From positions 21,470-40,390 of the forward strand of contig DIKQ01000008.1 of NCBI GenBank assembly GCA_002424605.1: a stretch of 18,921 bases of DNA. Reading direction: 5' to 3'. The position numbers and the translations under genes are program-made. This document shows, piece after piece, positions 1 through 6,157 of this stretch. The notes beneath the pieces were generated by a model. The model saw only the letters and a list, made by a program, of their open reading frames with translations. It ran no database searches and was not told the origin of the DNA. The stretch comes from Cloacimonetes bacterium UBA5614. GTDB lineage: Bacteria > Cloacimonadota > Cloacimonadia > Cloacimonadales > Cloacimonadaceae. Within the stretch, counting starts at the first letter, position 1, and the number at the start of each line of letters is the position of its first letter.

Positions 1-557
1 ACTATGACCGCGAAAAGCTGCAGGAACGCCTTGCCAAGCTCAGCAGCGGAGTAGCAGTCATTCGTATCGGCGCAGCCACCGAGACCGAAATGAAAGAAAA
101 GAAAGCCCGCGTTGATGACGCTTTGCACGCCACCCGCGCCGCAGTGGAAGAAGGTATCGTTCCCGGAGGCGGAGTTACCCTTATCCATGCAGCCAAGGCC
201 CTCAAAGAAGAAAAGAATATGTCACACGAAGAGAGAGTCGCCTTTGACATCCTGAGAAAAGCGCTGGAAAAGCCATCTTACCAGATTGCTTCCAATGCCG
301 GACAGGAAGGCGCAGTCATCGTGGAAAAACTGAAGACCTTCAAAGACATCCACATGGGCTTTAATGCCGTGACGGGACAGTATGAAGATATGTTCAAGTC
401 TGGCATCATTGACCCTGCCAAGGTTGTCCGCAGCGCCGTGCAGAACGCATCATCCATTGCCAGCCTGCTGCTGACCACCGAGTGCATCGTCACCGATATC
501 AAGGAAAAAGAAGCTCCTGCCCCTATGCCGAACCCCGGTATGGGCGGAATGTATTAA
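1..557 (+). CDS. groL: Chaperonin GroEL (Hsp60), C-terminal part, 5' end outside the window
   Basis: This is the last 184 codons of the 60-kDa chaperonin subunit, which forms the double-ring ATP-driven folding chamber in the cytoplasm. The reading frame starts at base 3 and is open from the window edge. Visible family signatures are YDREKLQERLAKLSSGVAVI, then KKARVDDALHATRAAVEEG, whose second Asp (codon 117-119) corresponds to the ATPase aspartate Asp398 of E. coli GroEL. The nucleotide-binding GGG loop follows (VPGGGVTLIHA). The protein ends with the flexible Gly-Met-rich tail (PNPGMGGMY) usual for bacterial GroEL. Compared with the normal length of about 545 residues, roughly the first 360 are missing because of the window edge. 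groES would be expected upstream but cannot be seen. A strong intrinsic terminator starts 26 bases after the stop, so the next gene set is transcribed separately. Confidence 0.98.
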   Translation, partial: YDREKLQERLAKLSSGVAVIRIGAATETEMKEKKARVDDALHATRAAVEEGIVPGGGVTLIHAAKALKEEKNMSHEERVAFDILRKALEKPSYQIASNAGQEGAVIVEKLKTFKDIHMGFNAVTGQYEDMFKSGIIDPAKVVRSAVQNASSIASLLLTTECIVTDIKEKEAPAPMPNPGMGGMY

Positions 558-583
558 GCATTAGGAACTACATATAAATCACA

Positions 584-611
584 GGCTCTTCATTGCGAAG
601 AGCCTTTTTTT
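584..611 (+). terminator. Intrinsic terminator of groEL
   Basis: A perfect 8-bp stem (GGCTCTTC at 584-591, GAAGAGCC at 597-604) closes a 5-base loop and runs straight into seven T residues (605-611). It lies 26 bases after the groEL stop and fits Rho-independent termination. Confidence 0.95.
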
Positions 612-740
612 ATTCGCAGGGTTTCTTCCTGCCTCGTCTCTGCATCAGGGTCAGAAAGAAAGTATTTGACAACCACTAGCATCTTTTATCAGCGTCAACG
701 AATTGGAAAAATACGTTAAATAAAATACAGGAGACCGTTT

Positions 741-3662
741 ATGAGGTTATCCCAGAATCGGGTATTCTTGCTTTTGCTTCTTGGTTTGTTGGCGATAGTA
801 TCTATTTCAATTGCCCAGAAAACAGAAGACAAGGATGCATTTACCGTTAAGAACTTTGTGGTAAACGATGTGCCGGCCGATGACGGAACCGGGCTTGTCT
901 TGAGTTGGGCCCCGCTTCCCAAGGAACGACGCATCATTGAGTACCGCATCTACCGTGGAGTGGAACCCGGCCAGTTGTTTTTCCTCAGTTCAATCCCGGT
1001 TAATGTCAAGACCGGTGTTGCTTCGGAAAAGATGTATTTCTATGACAGCGCCCCGGATGAATTCATTGACCTGAAATCACCCCCAAAGCTGAAGAAAGAA
1101 AAGCAACAGGGCTCAGACAGCCCTATTTACCGCACCCCGCCCCGGGATATCAAATTGCTGGCAAAGCTTGCAAAACACTTCAACCTGCTTGCCGTGATAG
1201 ACAAAAGACATCTCTATTACCGCACCCAGAAGAGCTTTATAGCAGACCCGGCTGATTCCACCGCCTATGCAGGCCTGAACATGCACCAGATGACCATCAG
1301 GGCAGGACTGAAACCCGGTGAGAAGTATTACTACACCATAATCGCGGTTGATGAGAGAAGCGTCTTCCATCCCCATGCTCAAATCACCGAAGCCTCACCT
1401 CAGGAAAATGCCCCCGATCCCGCTCCGGATTTCAATTCCGTATATGTTACAGACCTCAATAAACTGCAGTTCGAGTGGGAATATCCGCTTTATAAAGATG
1501 ACCTGTACCAGTATCAGGTTCTGATGCTTCCCGCAATGTCCCCCGAAGAATGGGATTCCAGGAAGCAACTGCCGGGACTGGGGGGAATCAATGCCCAGCC
1601 TATTGCCAGCGGCACTGCCGGATACTCCAACTATGCAATCCTTGATAATGAAAAACTGACTGAAATGGGTCTGACCGCTGATAGAATCTCTGGCGCTGGT
1701 TTTTGCGTAGCGCTGATGGACTATTCCGGCCAGTATTCCTATTCAGCCATAACAAAACCCAAGCTGGCTATGAGCTCGCAGCTACCGCCCAAGCCCGTTT
1801 TCCGGGTTTTGGACAAGCCCAATGACAAAGGCGACAGACTGGCTATCATCTGGAGCAATCCGGTTGTTCTGATTACCAAAGTATCCTTCACCAATGCTCT
1901 GAACAACAAGATGAAAATCAACTATATGCTGAATGCCAATGAAACCCAGAAAGTCCGCAATCTTTACTTTGACTTTTACCGCAAGGGTGAAGATAAGCCG
2001 TTCAAGACAGTAAACGAGTTTTACCCCGATAATATCATCACTCTCAGTGTACCGCAAGGCTACAATATCAAGGACGGCCTCAGGGTCACGATGAGAATGG
2101 TTTGCGAACCAGAAATCGGCGAGGATTACAATCTGACCCAATCTCTGGATTGGGATGACCAGATTCTCTCCCTGAACCCCGGAAACCTTTACAATAACGG
2201 CAACAATCTTTTTAACCTGCTGAATGTAGTTTACCAGAAGCCACCAGCTTCCCCCATCTTTTATCAGGCAAAGAAGATGTCCTCCTACGACAGCAATGTG
2301 GAAATCACCATCCCTTACGAATCCCTACTCTACCGCCAGATCAAAGCTGTAAACATTGTGGAGAACGATTCCCTGAGAACCTTCGGTGCAGAAGATGTGC
2401 CAAGTCGCAAGCTGGAACCGAAAGACGCAAAGAAAAGCCTGATACTGGTTGATGCCAGTATAGACCTGAAAGTAGATCCTGAGACCAAAAAGACTATCAG
2501 AACCAGCCTCTATGCCTCCGAAGGCAAAAAAGAAGCTGAGAAGAGACTCAAGGACACCCAGGATAAGATAACCGAGCTTAAGGCACAGGAAACTGTCCTT
2601 TCCGCCCAGGCAGCCACCAGTCCGGAAGCTGCGCAAGTCCTTGCCAGGACTCAGGCACAGATTACAGATCTGGAAAATACCCTGAAGCTGCTGCAGAACC
2701 CCATTCTTACCCAGGTTAACAACATAAGTTCAGACCGCTCCCGCATGCGTCTGGTTGCCCGTACCAGGGAAACAGACAAGCGCAGGGCTGCTTTTTACAT
2801 GGTCAGGACCGACGGAAAAGGCATGCTGATTGAAAGCGACCAGCTGAAAGATGAGAACGATGAATATGTATACATAGCTCCCATCGCCAACTGGTTTGAT
2901 AAGAATAAGCTCACCGCTCTGTTTGCCTCCCTGATATTCGGTATTATGGTTTTCTTCTTCGTCCGCAAGGCACGCAAGGGGCATGACCTTTATATCAGGC
3001 CAATCGCCGGTATTCACGAAATCGATAATGCCATCGGCAGAGCTACCGAAATGGGCAGACCTATCCTTTACATCATGGGCAGCGGAACATTGTCCGATAT
3101 CCCGATTATCGCTTCACTGGGAATCCTGAGCCAGGTGGCAAGGAAGGCGGCGGAATATGATACGCGCCTGATAGTGCCCTGCTATGATTACATAGTGATG
3201 CCGGTTGCCCAGGAAGTGGTGCGTGAAGCTCATTACGAAGCAGGCAGACCGGATTCCTATGACAAGAACAACGTGTTTTACCTGACCCAGGTGCAGTTTG
3301 CTTATGTAGCTGGCGTGAACGGTATCATGATCAGGGAAAAGGTCGCCACGAATTTCTTCCTGGGATTCTTTGCCGCCGAAGCTCTGCTTATGACTGAAAC
3401 CGGAAACGCTATCGGAGCCATCCAGATTGCCGGTTCGGATGCTGTGACCCAGATACCTTTCTTTATTACCACCTGCGATTATACCCTGATTGGCGAAGAG
3501 CTTTATGCCGCCTCCGCCTACCTGAACAGAGAGCCCATGCTGCTTGGCACACTCAAAGCCCAGGACTATTACAAGTTCCTGATCCTGAGTTGCATCATCG
3601 TCGGAGCAATTCTCAGTTCTGTCCAAGTAACAAGTTTCATCCGTATTTTCCCGTTGAAGTAG
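741..3662 (+). CDS. Large membrane protein with FN3-type extracytoplasmic region and cytoplasmic DUF6754-like domain (first paralog)
   Basis: Function unknown. The 973-residue product begins with a signal sequence or anchor (residues 7-26, hydrophobic, ending SIAQ). An FN3-like module follows (DDGTGLVLSW with W56, YRIYRG at 68-73, YYYTIIAVDE at 196-204), then a second such module around W246. A charged, probably coiled-coil stretch lies at about 596-652. A transmembrane helix at 724-741 is followed by RKARKG, so by the positive-inside rule the next 200 residues are cytoplasmic. This C-terminal domain (about 742-943) has GRATEMGRPILY, VVREAHYEAGRPDSY and TETGNAIGAIQIAG, which I recognise as DUF6754-like from memory; a profile search was not possible. 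A last helix follows from 946. AGGAG (729-733) lies 7 bases before the ATG. It opens a tight run of four genes and is paralogous along its whole length to the gene at 6158-8971. Both copies share the motif LKKEKQQ..SP.Y...PRD in the extracytoplasmic part. Confidence 0.85.
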   Translation: MRLSQNRVFLLLLLGLLAIVSISIAQKTEDKDAFTVKNFVVNDVPADDGTGLVLSWAPLPKERRIIEYRIYRGVEPGQLFFLSSIPVNVKTGVASEKMYFYDSAPDEFIDLKSPPKLKKEKQQGSDSPIYRTPPRDIKLLAKLAKHFNLLAVIDKRHLYYRTQKSFIADPADSTAYAGLNMHQMTIRAGLKPGEKYYYTIIAVDERSVFHPHAQITEASPQENAPDPAPDFNSVYVTDLNKLQFEWEYPLYKDDLYQYQVLMLPAMSPEEWDSRKQLPGLGGINAQPIASGTAGYSNYAILDNEKLTEMGLTADRISGAGFCVALMDYSGQYSYSAITKPKLAMSSQLPPKPVFRVLDKPNDKGDRLAIIWSNPVVLITKVSFTNALNNKMKINYMLNANETQKVRNLYFDFYRKGEDKPFKTVNEFYPDNIITLSVPQGYNIKDGLRVTMRMVCEPEIGEDYNLTQSLDWDDQILSLNPGNLYNNGNNLFNLLNVVYQKPPASPIFYQAKKMSSYDSNVEITIPYESLLYRQIKAVNIVENDSLRTFGAEDVPSRKLEPKDAKKSLILVDASIDLKVDPETKKTIRTSLYASEGKKEAEKRLKDTQDKITELKAQETVLSAQAATSPEAAQVLARTQAQITDLENTLKLLQNPILTQVNNISSDRSRMRLVARTRETDKRRAAFYMVRTDGKGMLIESDQLKDENDEYVYIAPIANWFDKNKLTALFASLIFGIMVFFFVRKARKGHDLYIRPIAGIHEIDNAIGRATEMGRPILYIMGSGTLSDIPIIASLGILSQVARKAAEYDTRLIVPCYDYIVMPVAQEVVREAHYEAGRPDSYDKNNVFYLTQVQFAYVAGVNGIMIREKVATNFFLGFFAAEALLMTETGNAIGAIQIAGSDAVTQIPFFITTCDYTLIGEELYAASAYLNREPMLLGTLKAQDYYKFLILSCIIVGAILSSVQVTSFIRIFPLK

Positions 3663-3672
3663 AGGAGGATAA

Positions 3673-4302
3673 GTGAAAAAGAATATACCGCTTGCCATAG
3701 TAATGATAGGAGGTCTGATCTGGGTGCTTTGGGTTTTTATCCCGCATAAGATACTTTCAGAGGACTTTATTAATAATTTCTACCTGCCCTGGGTTTATAT
3801 CCAGGCACCGTTTGGAGTGATTCTCGGCGTGATGTCTCTGGTAATGATGCACACTGCCAAAATCCAGCGTAAAGCCCCCAAATGGCAGTTCAGCTTCTTT
3901 GCGCTCGGAGGCCTGGTCATCACCTGCATAGCAGGATTTGGCTGGGGAACCCAGAACGGCAGTCCCATGATGTGGATGTTCACCAATATGCAGATGCCGA
4001 TGAGTTCCACCATGTTTGCCCTGCTGGCGTTTTACATAGCGTCCGCTGCCTACAAAGCCTTCCGCGCCCGTTCTCCTGAGGCCACTGTTCTGCTGCTGGC
4101 AGCTCTTGTAGTGATGCTGGCTCAGGTGCCTTTTGGTCTGAAAATCAGTAAAAGCCTGCCTGACATCTCCCAATGGATTCTTGACGTGCCAAACAATGCC
4201 GCCAAGAGAGGAATCCTGCTTGGCATCGGACTGGGCAGCGTGGCAACCTCCCTCAAAATATTACTCGGTATCGAACGCTCCTATTTAGGCGGCGGGGAAT
4301 AA
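3673..4302 (+). CDS. Six-helix membrane protein of unknown function, second gene of the DUF6754-like operon
   Basis: I do not recognise this 209-residue protein. It uses a GTG start, supported by AGGAGG at 3663-3668 directly after the upstream stop (10-base gap). Hydrophobic segments lie at about residues 5-23, 40-60, 73-91, 108-128, 135-153 and 179-199, so most of it is in the membrane. A short basic loop (KIQRKAPK, 63-70) and another (FRARS, 130-134) are probably cytoplasmic. The segment around 92-110 is unusually rich in Met (SPMMWMFTNMQMPM). No transporter, enzyme or channel signature is evident. Its place between the large bitopic protein and the doubly anchored protein suggests an integral subunit of the same complex. 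That role is inferred from gene order only. Confidence 0.8.
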   Translation: MKKNIPLAIVMIGGLIWVLWVFIPHKILSEDFINNFYLPWVYIQAPFGVILGVMSLVMMHTAKIQRKAPKWQFSFFALGGLVITCIAGFGWGTQNGSPMMWMFTNMQMPMSSTMFALLAFYIASAAYKAFRARSPEATVLLLAALVVMLAQVPFGLKISKSLPDISQWILDVPNNAAKRGILLGIGLGSVATSLKILLGIERSYLGGGE

Positions 4303-4303
4303 G

Positions 4304-4309
4304 AGGAGG
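4304..4309 (+). promoter_or_regulatory. Ribosome binding site that favours the start at 4316
   Basis: AGGAGG directly abuts the first in-frame ATG (4310) with no spacer. The second in-frame ATG (4316) is 6 bases downstream, a normal spacing. The downstream ATG is therefore the better start. Confidence 0.7.
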
Positions 4310-4315
4310 ATGAAG

Positions 4316-5458
4316 ATGAATTTATTTGAAAGATTACAGGCTCTGGACCGCCGTTATATTTACATCGTGGTCGCACTTGCCATCATTATCCCTCTCATGG
4401 TACCCTACAATTCTGACGTGGTTACCACTCCCCCGACGGAAAACCTTTACCAGCTGATAGATTCCTATGCGGGCAGAAGCGACAGGGCCATCCTGATCAG
4501 CTTCCTGCATGACGCGGCAACCATGCCGGAACTGTACCCGATGGAGATAGCCATCCTGAGGCACTGCTTTGAACGCAAGGTCAAGGTCTTTACCATGACG
4601 TTCTATGCAGCCGGAGCTCCCATCATTGACTTTGCCATCAATACTGTGAAGGAAGAATATCCCGATATCCAGTCCGGTGTTGATTATTGTAATTTCGGTT
4701 ACAAAATCATGCCGATGATTACAGCGCTCGGTATGGGTGACAACATCGCCACCGCTATCGATACCGACGCCGAAGGCCGCAAACTGGCTTCCCTGCCAAT
4801 AATGAAGGATATCGTAAACTACAATGAAATGAACCTGATAATCGAGACCAGCGGCAGTTCTGCCGGCGGAACCTGGATTACCTACGCACGTTCCAAGTTC
4901 GGTGCCAATGTAGCAGTCGGAGTAACCGCCGTTATGGCTGCCGATATGTATCCCTTCCTGCAGTCCGGACAGCTTATAGGTATGTTGACCGGTCTGAAAG
5001 GCGCAGCCGAATATGAGAAACTGGTTGATGTCTTTGCCGCTTACAGGGATGATTACTTCCCAAAGGGCAGGCCTTTCAGCAAGGAAATCCTGCGTGACGA
5101 ATCCATCAAAAAGCTGATTAATATCACCGCCCAGACCCAGGCTGTCTTCTCTCCGGAAGAATACCAGTCCTTCCTGGCAAAACATCCCGATCAGGTTATC
5201 AATCTCGACAACCTGAAACAGGAAAGGGACGGCAAGGTGGTCTTTGATGTTTCCCAGATTTCTCCAGAAGACCAGCAGGCGTTAGGGTATGTCACCTGGA
5301 ATGACCTCAATAAGAAGACCTATAATATCCTCTATAAATTCAAGACAGCCCGTATCGGTATGAATGCCCAGTCTGTGGCTCATATCATGATACTGGTATT
5401 CATCCTGATAGGCAATATCGGATACTTTGTTACACGCGCAAAAGAGAAAAAGGCATAA
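4316..5458 (+). CDS. Doubly membrane-anchored protein with a large extracytoplasmic domain, third gene of the operon
   Basis: No known function. An in-frame ATG also exists at 4310, but the Shine-Dalgarno AGGAGG touches it, so I chose 4316 (380 aa). One helix follows basic residues (after RR, about residues 14-30), and a second lies at about 356-373 followed by RAKEKK. Both ends are therefore cytoplasmic and the roughly 320-residue middle is extracytoplasmic. That middle looks like an alternating alpha/beta fold. Key stretches are RAILISFLHDAA (57-68), EIAILRHCFERKVKVFTMTF (77-96), VKEEYPD (111-117), IETSGSSAGG (176-185) and LKGAAEYEKL (227-236). These landmarks match the order and spacing of the cytoplasmic domain of the two large paralogs (see findings). 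The gap to the upstream gene is 13 bases and to the downstream gene 11 bases, so co-translation is likely. The Gly/Ser-rich IETSGSSAGG loop could be a ligand or active-site loop, but nothing shows this directly. Confidence 0.8.
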   Translation: MNLFERLQALDRRYIYIVVALAIIIPLMVPYNSDVVTTPPTENLYQLIDSYAGRSDRAILISFLHDAATMPELYPMEIAILRHCFERKVKVFTMTFYAAGAPIIDFAINTVKEEYPDIQSGVDYCNFGYKIMPMITALGMGDNIATAIDTDAEGRKLASLPIMKDIVNYNEMNLIIETSGSSAGGTWITYARSKFGANVAVGVTAVMAADMYPFLQSGQLIGMLTGLKGAAEYEKLVDVFAAYRDDYFPKGRPFSKEILRDESIKKLINITAQTQAVFSPEEYQSFLAKHPDQVINLDNLKQERDGKVVFDVSQISPEDQQALGYVTWNDLNKKTYNILYKFKTARIGMNAQSVAHIMILVFILIGNIGYFVTRAKEKKA

Positions 5459-5469
5459 GGGAGGAGACC

Positions 5470-6072
5470 ATGTCATTCGAAATGTTCAGTAATCTTGTAG
5501 CAGCATTCTTCACACTCTGCATATTCTCTTTCCTTTACAAGGATAATCCTTTTTATCAGATGGCAGAACAGCTTCTGGTGGGAATCTCGGTCGGATACGG
5601 CGTTGTTTATTCCTATGAACGCATCTTTATCCCCTGGTTTTACCAGCCGCTGTTTCTTAAGCAGCAATACATCCTGATAATCCCTGCCTTGATGGGTTCG
5701 CTCTATCTGTTCCGCTTCAGCCGCAATCTCAGCTGGCTCTCACGCTATCCCATCGCTTTTTCCATGATTGGCGTCGGTGCCGGAGTGCCCCTGGCAATGC
5801 ATGCCAGCATCCTGGTGCAGATGCGCCAGGCAATGGTTCCTCTGGAGACCTTCAACCTGTTCCTGATTTTCCTCGGAACCATCGCAGTGTTGCTGTATTT
5901 CTACTTCTCCAAGGCGCACACAGGCCTGTACGGCAGGTTTACCACCCTCGGTAAATGGTATATGATGATAGGGTTCGGCGCATCCTTCGGTCTTACCGTA
6001 ATGGCGCGTATCTCCCTGCTGATTGGCCGGATTCAGTTCCTCGTGGTTGACGTACTGAAAATTATCAAATAA
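5470..6072 (+). CDS. Six-helix membrane protein of unknown function, fourth gene of the operon
   Basis: This 200-residue protein is not one I can name. Hydrophobic segments at about 5-23, 33-48, 66-81, 94-112, 127-146 and 162-186 suggest six helices. Short basic loops (RFSRNLSWLSR, 82-92; GRFTTLGK, 155-162) are probably cytoplasmic. The stretch KDNPFYQMAEQLLVGISVGYG at 24-44 is polar and glycine-rich and would be the best seed for a homology search. A strong GGGAGG (5459-5464) begins directly after the preceding stop and lies 5 bases before this ATG. It is similar in size and helix number to the second gene, but I see no clear sequence similarity between them. It is probably a second integral subunit of the same assembly. 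A large hairpin follows its stop. Confidence 0.8.
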   Translation: MSFEMFSNLVAAFFTLCIFSFLYKDNPFYQMAEQLLVGISVGYGVVYSYERIFIPWFYQPLFLKQQYILIIPALMGSLYLFRFSRNLSWLSRYPIAFSMIGVGAGVPLAMHASILVQMRQAMVPLETFNLFLIFLGTIAVLLYFYFSKAHTGLYGRFTTLGKWYMMIGFGASFGLTVMARISLLIGRIQFLVVDVLKIIK

Positions 6073-6081
6073 CTGTTTATT

Positions 6082-6121
6082 ATACCGGACCCGGTTCAGC
6101 CTGCCTGAACCGGGTCGGTAT
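6082..6121 (+). terminator. Strong hairpin between the fourth and fifth operon genes; possible partial terminator or processing site
   Basis: Bases 6088-6099 pair with 6105-6116 as 12 uninterrupted pairs around the 5-base loop CCTGC. One bulged G (6087) then gives five more pairs, 6082-6086 with 6117-6121. The sequence after the stem (TAGTTTG) has no proper T-tract. Full Rho-independent termination is therefore doubtful; attenuation, readthrough control or protection of the mRNA 3' end are equally possible. Confidence 0.6.
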
Positions 6122-6157
6122 TAGTTTGCCCCAAACAGAACGAAAGATGAGGAACTC

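Noticed and set aside
666..690. TTGACA upstream of the first large paralog as a promoter
   Set aside because: The -35 is perfect, but the only -10-like sequence (TTTTAT at 684) is 12 bases away, too close, and nothing fits at 16-18 bases.
4334..5185. Long minus-strand open frame (283 codons) opposite the third operon gene
   Set aside because: It lies entirely inside a plus-strand gene with strong start signals and clear helices. Its product is His/Gly-rich, low in complexity and has no domain signature.
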